The position numbers were made by a program, and so were the translations under genes. Shown here piece by piece: positions 34,201-41,235 of a stretch of 64,000 nucleotides of DNA. The first letter of the stretch is position 1. Every line of letters begins with the position of its first letter. Origin of the DNA: DASUPK01 sp046732465 (GTDB lineage Bacteria; Actinomycetota; Thermoleophilia; Solirubrobacterales; 70-9); NCBI GenBank assembly GCA_046732465.1, contig JBKPND010000012.1, positions 1 to 64,000 of the forward strand, written 5' to 3'. The notes beneath the pieces were generated by a model. It searched no databases. It was not told the DNA's origin and saw only the letters and a list, made by a program, of their open reading frames with translations.

Positions 34201-34412
34201 CCCGTGAAGCCGATGCGGTGCTCGCCCGGAGCGCCGCGCACGAAGACGACCTCGCGCAGATCGAGTCCGACCTCGCCGTCCTCGGTCTCCAGGTCGAACC
34301 AGCCGTCCGCCTTGTCGAGGGCCTTGCGGAGGTCCTTGACCTTCTCGTCGCTGAGCCGCACGGCGACCACCTGACCGCCGGAGAAGCCGATCTCGACCCG
34401 TCCGGCCGCCAT
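34197..34412 (-). CDS. Small conserved-looking protein of unknown function
   Basis: 71 residues, all beta/alpha in pattern: VEIGFSGGQVVAVRLSDEKVKDLRKAL, then WFDLETEDGEVGLDLREVVFVR. The second half is like small beta-sheet domains in which the chain wraps as two strands with a helix between. No Cys, no membrane span. It overlaps its upstream neighbour by one base (TGATG) and its downstream neighbour by 4 bp. This tight coupling and normal codon use make it a real gene. No family recognised. Confidence 0.7.
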   Translation of the reverse strand: MAAGRVEIGFSGGQVVAVRLSDEKVKDLRKALDKADGWFDLETEDGEVGLDLREVVFVRGAPGEHRIGFTG

Positions 34413-34822
34413 CAGGGGGCCTCCGCCGGCTCGACGATCTCGGTCAGAACCCCGCCGGTCGAGCGCGGGTGCACGAAGGCGACCCGCGAGTCGCGGATCC
34501 CCGTTCTGGGCTCGGAGTCGATCAACTCGATCCCGGCCTCCTTGAGGCTGCTGAGCACGCCTTCGATGTCGTCGACCGCGTAGGCCACGTGGTGCAGCCC
34601 GGGCCCCCTGCTCTCCAGGTACTTGCCGATCGGGGTGTCCGGCCCGAGCGGGCGCAGCAGCTCGACGTGCCCATCGCCGACGTCGAGCAGAACCGCCTCG
34701 ACGCCCTGGCTCTCCACGGTCTCGCGATGCGCCAACGGCATTCCGAGCGTGTCCTGGTAGAGGGCGACCGCCCCCTCGAGGTCGTCGGTGGCGACGCCGA
34801 TGTGATCGATCCGGCCGAACAC
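34412..34822 (-). CDS. mce: Methylmalonyl-CoA epimerase
   Basis: 136 residues, VOC fold. Metal ligands and typical segments: IDHIGVATDDLEGAVALYQDTLG, VEAVLLDVGDGHVELLRPL, GPGLHHVAYAVDDIEGVL and IRDSRVAFVHPRSTGGVLTEIVEP. The two His in DHIG and HHVAY and the Glu in VELL and TEIVE are in the cobalt-binding positions of the epimerase. It interconverts (R)- and (S)-methylmalonyl-CoA in propionyl-CoA metabolism. GTG 34822 lies 9 nt after TAGACT. The mutase is not in the window. Confidence 0.88.
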   Translation of the reverse strand: MFGRIDHIGVATDDLEGAVALYQDTLGMPLAHRETVESQGVEAVLLDVGDGHVELLRPLGPDTPIGKYLESRGPGLHHVAYAVDDIEGVLSSLKEAGIELIDSEPRTGIRDSRVAFVHPRSTGGVLTEIVEPAEAP

Positions 34823-34831
34823 GGGTCGCGG

Positions 34832-34837
34832 AGTCTA
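34832..34837 (-). promoter_or_regulatory. -10 element TAGACT for the mce operon
   Basis: TAGACT on the reverse strand, 9 nt before GTG 34822; it also serves the two downstream coupled genes. Confidence 0.5.
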
Positions 34838-34859
34838 GATCAGCGGCTCAGGCCGCCTC

Positions 34860-35729
34860 TTAGGTCGTGAGGGGCTCCGCCTCGGCGGAGGGCTCCGCGC
34901 CCGCCTCCTGCTCGACCCGCAGGATCTCGCGCAGGGCAGCGATCCCGACCTCGAGCTGCTCCGGCGTCGGCTCCTTGGTGGCGACCCACCGCTGGATCTC
35001 GTGGCCGGGCCGGTGGAAGGCACGCGCCGCCGAGGTCCCGGGGTTGCGCTCGCTCCAGGCGAACATCTCGGCGGCCAGCGACGCGCTGGCAACCCCGACC
35101 GCGGCCCGCGCGACCGGCCCGGGGCGCTCCAGCGCCCGCTCAAGGATCAGCTGGCCGGCCGCGGAGAGGACGAGCATCGGGACGACCAGGTTCGACCCGC
35201 AGCGCTCGTGCTCCTTGGTCGCCGAGGCCGGGTCATCGGAGCCGGCCTCGTAGGCGCCGATCGCCTTGTGCTCGACCCCGTGATAGGCGGCCAGGTTCCG
35301 GTCCGAGAGCGCCACCATGGCCGGCGCCAGTCCCAGCGCCGCCTGGATCAGCTCGTTCGCGGCGCTCGAGCGCCGTCGTCGCAGTGTCCGGCTCGCGCTG
35401 GAGGCGATCAGCATCGCCGCGATCACCCGCACGTCCTCGAACGGCAGCCGGGCGGCGCGCAGCCGCATCCGCACCATCGGAATCAGGATGAAAGCCTCCG
35501 CCAGGCGCAGGGGGCCCCTCAGGAGGGGCACTCGCACGGCGAGCTCCGGGGCGAGCGCCGGCTTCCGCCCCGAGGCCACCTGGATGTCGCCGGAGTCATC
35601 ACGCGCCGCGGCGGCCCAGGAGGTCGGGCCGTGGATCAGGAGACCGTTGCGCAGGGCCATCCCCCCGAGCCGCAGGACGTACCTCTCCTCGGCCGGAGCG
35701 CGATCGCCGTTCTGGCTCGCGTCGCTCAC
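34860..35729 (-). CDS. DUF1385 (YqhQ-like) membrane protein
   Basis: 289 residues from GTG 35729. The metal-binding signature of DUF1385 is visible: LAAYHGVEHKAIGAYEAG followed by ATKEHERCGSNLVV, with His, Glu, His and Cys spaced as in this family. Several hydrophobic spans flank it. The N-terminal VLRLGGMALRNGLLIHGPTSWA is the family start. YqhQ-type proteins are membrane proteins of unclear function and often sit near prfA or rpmE, not seen here. Starts in a GTGA overlap with the M20 gene. It is shorter than a longer open frame that continues into the upstream gene, which has no coding support. Confidence 0.82.
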   Translation of the reverse strand: MSDASQNGDRAPAEERYVLRLGGMALRNGLLIHGPTSWAAAARDDSGDIQVASGRKPALAPELAVRVPLLRGPLRLAEAFILIPMVRMRLRAARLPFEDVRVIAAMLIASSASRTLRRRRSSAANELIQAALGLAPAMVALSDRNLAAYHGVEHKAIGAYEAGSDDPASATKEHERCGSNLVVPMLVLSAAGQLILERALERPGPVARAAVGVASASLAAEMFAWSERNPGTSAARAFHRPGHEIQRWVATKEPTPEQLEVGIAALREILRVEQEAGAEPSAEAEPLTT

Positions 35730-37066
35730 CCGAGCAGCCTGCGGGGAAGCTCGTAGAAGAAGCTCGCGGAGAGCTCGATGTCCGAGGCCGGAACCCGCTC
35801 GTCGGCCCCGTGGATCAGCGGCGCAGCCTCGAGCAGACCGATCCCCTGGCGGGGCCAGAACCCGTAGACGACGGCGTCCGGGAAAGCCGTCCTGAATCGG
35901 TTGCTGTCGCTGAAGCCTGGCATCACCATCGGCGCGAGGCCCGCTCCGGGGTCGACCTCCTCGACCCACTCGCGGATCGCACTCGAGAGGGGCGAATCCA
36001 GGGGCGAGCCGTTCCCGACCACGGCCTCGCTGAACTCGACCTCGTAGTCGCCCTCCCCGATCAGCGCCCGCAGCGCAGCGAGCGCATCCTCCTCGCCATA
36101 TCCCGGCGGGACCCGGCAATCGATCAGCGCCTCCGCCTCGGAGGGGATCACGTTCGCCTTCTTGCCCCCCTGCGCGATCGTCGGGGTGAGGGTGACTCCC
36201 AGCATTGGCTCGACCAGGAAGTCGGCCAGCTCCGGCTGCTCGGCGCGCACGCGATCGAGCCCGGCCCGCAGCCCCTCCTCGCCGGAGAATGACTCCCCGA
36301 GGAGCGCCTCCAGCAACGCCTCGCCTACCGGCGTCGATATCGGCTGGGGCTGCTCGGTGAGCGCGGCCATGTGGGTTGCGAGCTTCAGCAGCGCGTTCTC
36401 GCCGATCCGCGGGGCCGAGGCGTGGCCCGCCTTGCCCCTCGTCCGCAGCTTGATCCGGAAGATCCCCTTCTCCCCGACCGCGAGCGTGTAGTGGCGGCGG
36501 CCGCCGAACTCGATGAGCTCGCCGCCTCCCTCGTTGACGACGAAGTCGGCGCGGACCTTGTCCGGGTGCTGCTCGCAGAGCCACTCGGCACCGAGGCCTC
36601 CGCCGACCTCCTCGTCGGCGGTCAGCACGAGCAGCAGCTCGCCGGCGGCCGGCCGCCACCCGCTGTCGGCGAGGGCGACGCAGGCCGCCGCCTCGGCGGC
36701 AACCTGGCCCTTCATGTCGAGCGCGCCGCGCCCCCGGACCCAGCCGTCGACGACGTCGCCGGCCCAGGGGTCGAAGGTCCAGTCATCGGGATCGGCGCGG
36801 ACCGTGTCGACGTGGCCGAGGAGTCCGAGGGTCGGTCCGTCCCCTTCGCCGCGCAGGCGAGCGACGAGGTTGGGACGGCCGGGCTCGGCCTCGAGCAGCT
36901 CGCATTCGAAGCCGGCGGCGACGAGCATCGTCCGCAGAAGCTCCTGGGCGGCCCCCTCATTTCCAGGGGGATTGACCGTGTTCGTGTGAATCAGGCGGCC
37001 GAGCAGCTCGACCGCGGAGGGGCCGAGGCCCTGGGGAACTGCCGCGGTGGCGGTGCCCTCCTCCAT
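35726..37066 (-). CDS. M20-family metallopeptidase/amidohydrolase (ArgE/DapE-like)
   Basis: 446 residues. Zinc ligands in order: GLLGHVDTV (His), WVRGRGALDMKGQVAA (bridging Asp), TADEEVGGGLGA (Glu-Glu pair), VVNEGGGE and a C-terminal LIHGADERVPASDIE (His). The middle dimerisation domain is present. It probably cleaves a small N-acyl or peptide bond in the cytoplasm; ArgE, DapE and carnosinase-like specificities are all possible. ATG 37066 is 7 nt after TAAGCT. It is coupled to DUF1385 by a 4-bp overlap. Confidence 0.88.
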   Translation of the reverse strand: MEEGTATAAVPQGLGPSAVELLGRLIHTNTVNPPGNEGAAQELLRTMLVAAGFECELLEAEPGRPNLVARLRGEGDGPTLGLLGHVDTVRADPDDWTFDPWAGDVVDGWVRGRGALDMKGQVAAEAAACVALADSGWRPAAGELLLVLTADEEVGGGLGAEWLCEQHPDKVRADFVVNEGGGELIEFGGRRHYTLAVGEKGIFRIKLRTRGKAGHASAPRIGENALLKLATHMAALTEQPQPISTPVGEALLEALLGESFSGEEGLRAGLDRVRAEQPELADFLVEPMLGVTLTPTIAQGGKKANVIPSEAEALIDCRVPPGYGEEDALAALRALIGEGDYEVEFSEAVVGNGSPLDSPLSSAIREWVEEVDPGAGLAPMVMPGFSDSNRFRTAFPDAVVYGFWPRQGIGLLEAAPLIHGADERVPASDIELSASFFYELPRRLLG

Positions 37067-37073
37067 CGAGCCC

Positions 37074-37079
37074 AGCTTA
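37074..37079 (-). promoter_or_regulatory. -10 element TAAGCT for the M20 gene
   Basis: TAAGCT on the reverse strand, 7 nt before ATG 37066. Confidence 0.45.
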
Positions 37080-37111
37080 CGACCTCACACGCAGCGGCTC
37101 GCCCCGGCGTA

Positions 37112-37501
37112 TCAGTCGCCCGGCGGCTCGAACAGCTCCACCGGGTTGCCCGCAGGGTCTTCGAGGAGGATCTGCCTGCCCCCTCGTCCCTCGACGATCT
37201 CGTTGCGGAAAACGGCGCCCGCGGCGCTCAGACGCTCGACTTCAGCGGCGAGGTCCCCGACCACAAGCTGGATCCGGTTCCAACCGCCGGGCTCGGGCCG
37301 CCTTCCATCAGGCATCGCCTGCGACGCGCCGCCCGGACCATCCGCGGAGTTCAGCAGCAGGCTGAGATCCTGCAGCCGCAGGATGGCGAAGCCCGGCGCT
37401 GGGTTGGCCTGCACCTCGAAACCGAGTTGCTCGGTGTAGAAGGCGACCGCTGCATCGACATCGTCGACTATGTAGCGAACCCTGGCTTGCACGGTTGGCA
37501 C
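37112..37501 (-). CDS. VOC (glyoxalase-like) family protein
   Basis: 129 residues, two VOC modules: VRYIVDDVDAAVAFYTEQLGFEVQ at the start and NRIQLVVGDLAAEVERLSAAGA in the middle. It ends QILLEDPAGNPVELFEPPGD, the normal VOC terminus. Candidate metal ligands are few (the first module lacks the usual His), so it may be a binding protein rather than an enzyme. Two GTG codons nine bases apart can start it; TAATTC lies just before the first, so the second may be used. Confidence 0.82.
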   Translation of the reverse strand: MPTVQARVRYIVDDVDAAVAFYTEQLGFEVQANPAPGFAILRLQDLSLLLNSADGPGGASQAMPDGRRPEPGGWNRIQLVVGDLAAEVERLSAAGAVFRNEIVEGRGGRQILLEDPAGNPVELFEPPGD

Positions 37502-37535
37502 GGAATTACCCGGAAGCGAGAGTGCGAAGCATGTG

Positions 37536-38687
37536 TCAGGGCAGGGTCGCCCCTGCGAGGGCGAGAACGGCGCCGATGGCGCCGGCGCCGACGAGAGTCA
37601 CGACCACTCCCATTCGGAGAACCAGGAGAGCGACCGCCCCAGCGGCGAGGACGGCGACCTGCCAGCCCTCGCTGAGCGCCCCCGCCAGGGTCACGGCGGA
37701 TCCCAGGATCGCTCCGATCGCCGCTGGTCCCGCCCCATCGAGGAATCCCCGCGCCCTCTCGCTTCCGCGGAGCCGCTCGAAGCGCCTGCCCCCGAGCAGG
37801 ATGAACGAGAACGAGGGTAGGAACGCGACGACCGCGGCAAGCAGCGCGCCACCAACGCCATGGGCGGCGTAGCCGACCGCGGCCACCGTGGCGACCACCG
37901 GTCCGGGCGTAACCTGACCCAGGGCCACCGCGTTCAGGAACTGCGCGTCCGTCATCCAGTGGTAGACGTCGACCGCGTCCTGTTGCATCAACGGGATGAT
38001 CACGAAGCCTCCGCCGAATGAGAGGGCGCCCACCTTCAGCGCGGTCCAGGCCAGCGCCCCGATCCCACCGGTCGAAGCGGCGACGAACAGACCTGGCTTG
38101 AGGACGAATGCGCCGGATCCGGCGAACCAGCTCCGCCGTGCCATCTCCGTCAGGCCGCAGGCCAGCAGGACGAGCACCAGGTAGGGGCCGATCAGCACCG
38201 CCGCCACCGCCCCGGCAAGGAGGTAGAGGACCCAGCGCAGCCGGTGGCCGTGGCCTTCGATCGCGTGCTGATAGCTCGGCCCGACCAGTTCGCTGCCGGC
38301 CCGCACCGCAACCGCCGCCACCGCCGCGCCTGCACCCGCACCGGCCCCGCGCACCCAGAGCGGCGGGGCCGACGCCAGGAAGAGGACCGAGAGCGCGAGG
38401 ACGAGAAGGACGGCGGGGACCACGAAGCCGAGCCCGCCGATCACGGCGCCCCAGGGACCGCCCACTCGATAGGCGCAGAAGATCGAGAGCTGAGTCGACG
38501 ACGGGCCGGGAAGGAGAGAGCACGCCGCGTTCGCGTCCTCGAAGGCGCGGGCGTCCATCCAGCCGTTACGGCGGACGACCAGCTCCCGCAGCAGAGTGAT
38601 GTGAGCTGGGGGACCGCCGAACCCGATCAAACCGATCCGCAGCCACTCCCTCGCGATCACCCGGAGAGGGGCGTGGTCGCGGTTCAT
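37536..38687 (-). CDS. chrA: Chromate transporter, full-length ChrA
   Basis: 383 residues from ATG 38687, with two homologous CHR domains: the first with WLRIGLIGFGGPPAHI, ANAACSLLPGPSSTQLSIFCAYRV, the second with ALKVGALSFGGGFVIIPLMQQDAV, DAQFLNAVALGQVTPGPVVATVAAVGY. About ten membrane spans. CHR proteins export chromate from the cytoplasm using the proton gradient; distant members may move other oxyanions. The ORF is open further upstream (to 38765), but those residues are hydrophilic and overlap the promoter of the divergent rarA gene. Confidence 0.87.
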   Translation of the reverse strand: MNRDHAPLRVIAREWLRIGLIGFGGPPAHITLLRELVVRRNGWMDARAFEDANAACSLLPGPSSTQLSIFCAYRVGGPWGAVIGGLGFVVPAVLLVLALSVLFLASAPPLWVRGAGAGAGAAVAAVAVRAGSELVGPSYQHAIEGHGHRLRWVLYLLAGAVAAVLIGPYLVLVLLACGLTEMARRSWFAGSGAFVLKPGLFVAASTGGIGALAWTALKVGALSFGGGFVIIPLMQQDAVDVYHWMTDAQFLNAVALGQVTPGPVVATVAAVGYAAHGVGGALLAAVVAFLPSFSFILLGGRRFERLRGSERARGFLDGAGPAAIGAILGSAVTLAGALSEGWQVAVLAAGAVALLVLRMGVVVTLVGAGAIGAVLALAGATLP

Positions 38688-38721
38688 ACTGCGGAAGCAT
38701 GTCGAACCCGCACGCTCGCGG

Positions 38722-40068
38722 ATGAACGAGCGCCTCTTCGATACCGGCGGCGAGACCGGCCGCACGGGCGTCCCACCGGAGGAGGCGCCCCTGGCGACGA
38801 GGATGCGCCCACGCGACCTCGATGAGTTCGTCGGCCAGTCGCACCTCCTCGGCGAGGGCTCAGCGCTGCGCGTCGCGATCGAATCCGGCGAACCGCACTC
38901 GGCGATCTTCTACGGCCCGCCGGGCACCGGAAAGACGACCTTGGCGCGGATCATCGCCGCCCGGGTCGAGGGCGCGTTCGAGGAGCTCTCCGCCGTCAAC
39001 GCGGGCCGGGCCGAGGTCCGCGAGGTGATCGCGAGGGCCGAGGAGCGCCGGGCCTCCGGGCGGCCGACGATCTTCTTCCTCGACGAGATCCACCGCTTCA
39101 ACAAGGCCCAGCAGGACGCCCTGCTGCCAGCCGTTGAGGAGGGGCTGGTCACGCTGATCGGGGCGACGACCGAGAACCCCTACTTCGAGGTCAACTCGGC
39201 GCTGCTCTCCCGGGCTCAGATCTACGAATTCCGCCCGCTCACCGACGAGGAGATCGAGGGCCTCCTGCGGCGTGCCCTGAGCGAGGAGCGAGGGCTGCCC
39301 GGCGCACCCGTGGTGGCGGATGAGGCGCTCGCCATGCTGGCTGCCCGCTCCGGCGGCGACGCGCGAGTGGCCCTCGCCGCTCTCGAGCGGGCCGCCGAGA
39401 CCACCTCGGCCGCGGGCGAGGCGGAGGTCTCGATCACCGCCGTCGAGGACGCGCTCCAGCGCAAGGCGCTGCTCTACGACCGCCAGGGCGACAAGCACTA
39501 CGACTACATCTCGGCCTGGATCAAGGCGACCCGCGGCTCCGACGTGGACGCGTCGATCTACTACCTGGCCGTGATGCTCGAGGGCGGCGAGGATCCCCGC
39601 TTCATCGCCCGGCGGATGGTGATCTTCGCGTCAGAGGACGTCGGCAACGCCGATCCCCAGGCCCTGATGGTGGCCAACGCAGCGGCGCAGGCGGTGGATC
39701 GCGTCGGCCTCCCGGAATGCGCCCTCAACCTCGCTCAGGCCGCCGCGTATCTGGCCCTGGCGCCGAAGTCGAACGCCTCGACCCGGGCGATCTCCCGGGC
39801 CTCCGCGCATGTCCGCGAGCACGGTGCGGCGGAGCCCCCGCCCCACCTGCAGGACGCCCATTACCCCGGAGCGCGGAAGCTCGGGCGCGGCGAGGGCTAC
39901 CGCTACCCACACGACGAGGCCGGCGCGGTCACCGACCAGCCACTGGCGCCGGAGACGGTGCGCCGGGAGCGCTTCTACGAGCCCACCGAGAGGGGATTCG
40001 AGGCGGAGCTGCGCAAACGGCTCGAGCGCCTGCGGGAGCTGCTCGGCAAGCGGGGCGAGCAGCGTTAG
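38722..40068 (+). CDS. rarA: Replication-associated recombination protein A (RarA/MgsA), AAA+ ATPase
   Basis: 448 residues. Starts RARA-like: ATRMRPRDLDEFVGQSHLLGEG. Walker A YGPPGTGKTT at about 64-73, Walker B FFLDEIHRFNKAQQDALLPAVE, sensor 1 LIGATTENPYFEVNSALLSR. The C-terminal helical tetramerisation region ends with GYRYPHDEAGAV and FYEPTERGFE, characteristic of RarA. It acts at stalled replication forks. It diverges from chrA with 34 bp between the starts. Confidence 0.93.
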   Translation: MNERLFDTGGETGRTGVPPEEAPLATRMRPRDLDEFVGQSHLLGEGSALRVAIESGEPHSAIFYGPPGTGKTTLARIIAARVEGAFEELSAVNAGRAEVREVIARAEERRASGRPTIFFLDEIHRFNKAQQDALLPAVEEGLVTLIGATTENPYFEVNSALLSRAQIYEFRPLTDEEIEGLLRRALSEERGLPGAPVVADEALAMLAARSGGDARVALAALERAAETTSAAGEAEVSITAVEDALQRKALLYDRQGDKHYDYISAWIKATRGSDVDASIYYLAVMLEGGEDPRFIARRMVIFASEDVGNADPQALMVANAAAQAVDRVGLPECALNLAQAAAYLALAPKSNASTRAISRASAHVREHGAAEPPPHLQDAHYPGARKLGRGEGYRYPHDEAGAVTDQPLAPETVRRERFYEPTERGFEAELRKRLERLRELLGKRGEQR

Positions 40069-40126
40069 CCGCAGGTTAAGCGCGACCCGAGCCGATTCAC
40101 TGCGCTGCGCAACCTTTCCGAGGGGT

Positions 40127-40429
40127 CTGTGTTCTGACGGTTGTCTGACGCTCCGGCAGTCGTGCGGTTCGCCGGAGCCGGCGCGTAAAAGCCGGGGAGT
40201 GGACACGGAGGCCGGGAGCTCGGGGATTGCTCTCGGCCTCCACTTCTTCCGTCGGACACAGCGGGGAGGAGGGGAGACAGCGGCCTCGGCGGGAGGCCGC
40301 TGTTCGTGGCGGCCTCTTGAACCGTCCTTGCGACCCCGGTCCTCCCGGGGCGCCCACCCCTCAAGTTCGCGTTGAGGCTCAGCGTTTCCAGGATCCGAAA
40401 TTGAGGCGGGGTATGCAATTGCCCGCCTC
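40127..40429 (+). ncRNA. Candidate structured RNA: closed multibranch element followed by four hairpins
   Basis: Non-coding stretch after rarA. A long stem pairs 40127-40140 with 40249-40261 (13 bp, one bulged T). It encloses three hairpins: 40150-40157 with 40171-40178 (8 bp), 40178-40182 with 40191-40195 (5 bp), and 40207-40219 with 40229-40241 (13 bp, one G-T pair). Downstream come hairpins 40277-40287/40293-40303 (11 bp perfect, 5-nt loop), 40334-40339/40345-40350, 40359-40364/40372-40377 and 40403-40410/40422-40429 (8 bp). I do not recognise an RNA class. Strand is inferred from flanking genes; the reverse strand would fold too. Confidence 0.4.
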
Positions 40430-40493
40430 CCGCAGCCTCCGGGGAGGAATCCCCCAAACCCCGAAATTCGGTAGCGGAGACACTGCGGTCAGC

Positions 40494-41147
40494 GTGAGAA
40501 GTCCGTTCGAAATCAACCTGGCCGGACTTGCGGCTACCCGGATCGTGTGGATAACCGCGATCGGGGTCTGTGCCCTGGCAATCGTGAGCGGCCTGATTTC
40601 CGGTACCGACGGCCGCAATTTCTCGCAGCAATTGCCCGGGTTCGCGTTCACCGACGGCGGCAACTCTTCACAGCCGTTTCCCGACTTCGCCGACTTCGCC
40701 TCCCTTGACCTTGGAGCTGCACCGGTAAGCGGGGACGCCCAAGGGAAGGCTCCAAACGCTCAGGTGACTGGGGCCGCAGGGCCACAGGTCGATCGTGGTC
40801 AGCGGGTCAGTGAGCAAGTCACTGGCGACAGCCATTCCAAGGCCGGCGCGCCGCAGCCGGAGGGCTCCGGTGGGAAGAACCCCTCGTCCACATCCGGGCC
40901 GAATCGGCCGCAGGCACCGCCGGTCAGCTCCCCGAAGCCACCGCAGGCACCGACGGTGACCGTGAACGTCCCGAAGCCACCGCAGGCACCATCGGTGGGT
41001 GTGAGCGTGCCAGAAGAACCCCAGGCACCATCCGGGACCTCCGCCCCCTCACCACAGCAGGTCATACCGCAAGTCTCGGTGAACGTCTCGTCACCGGTCC
41101 AGACGCCGATCGTCACGGTTCCCGACGTCAGCGTCCAGCTGCCCTAG
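40494..41147 (+). CDS. Membrane-anchored proline-rich protein with PQAP repeats
   Basis: 217 residues from GTG 40494. A short cytoplasmic tail and one membrane span (about 14-34, VWITAIGVCALAIVSGLI) precede an extracytoplasmic region rich in Pro, Gly, Ser and Val. From about residue 140 PQAP occurs four times, each followed by a short Val/Ser segment (KPPQAPTVTVNV, KPPQAPSVGVSV). It looks like a wall-spanning or surface stalk. The frame is open 267 bp further upstream, but that part is the hairpin region and lacks coding character. An ATG at 40413, inside a hairpin loop, is an alternative start. Confidence 0.55.
   Translation: MRSPFEINLAGLAATRIVWITAIGVCALAIVSGLISGTDGRNFSQQLPGFAFTDGGNSSQPFPDFADFASLDLGAAPVSGDAQGKAPNAQVTGAAGPQVDRGQRVSEQVTGDSHSKAGAPQPEGSGGKNPSSTSGPNRPQAPPVSSPKPPQAPTVTVNVPKPPQAPSVGVSVPEEPQAPSGTSAPSPQQVIPQVSVNVSSPVQTPIVTVPDVSVQLP
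40931..40990 (+). repeat. Direct repeat inside the PQAP gene
   Basis: A 21-bp unit (CCCGAAGCCACCGCAGGCAC plus C) occurs perfectly at 40931-40951 and 40970-40990, 39 bp apart, which is 13 codons. A third, degenerate copy follows near 41013. Confidence 0.7.
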
Positions 41148-41191
41148 CGAGCGAGCCTGCGCCCGTCACAGGCCGGCTCCTCTGAGGCACG

Positions 41192-41197
41192 TAGAAT
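41192..41197 (+). promoter_or_regulatory. Promoter of the aldehyde dehydrogenase gene
   Basis: TAGAAT at 41192-41197 gives a leader of about 30 nt. AGAGGAAG precedes ATG 41236 by about 9 nt, so this gene is normally led. Confidence 0.4.
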
Positions 41198-41235
41198 CGC
41201 CTCGTCCGAGCGCAAGCGACGAGAGGAAGCAGGCG

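Noticed and set aside
34860..36659. 599-codon reverse frame covering DUF1385 and half of the M20 gene
   Set aside because: Only the part from GTG 35729 has coding character; the rest is an out-of-frame shadow of the M20 peptidase.
40127..40429. RNase P RNA, tmRNA or a second c-di-AMP aptamer in this region
   Set aside because: None of the conserved sequences (for example GAGGAAAGTCC, the tmRNA TTCGAAT end, or GTCAGCTAAC) is present; kept only as an unclassified candidate.
40227..40493. Upstream extension of the PQAP protein frame
   Set aside because: It runs through the hairpin region, is rich in Arg/Gly/Pro with no signal, and codon choice is not gene-like.
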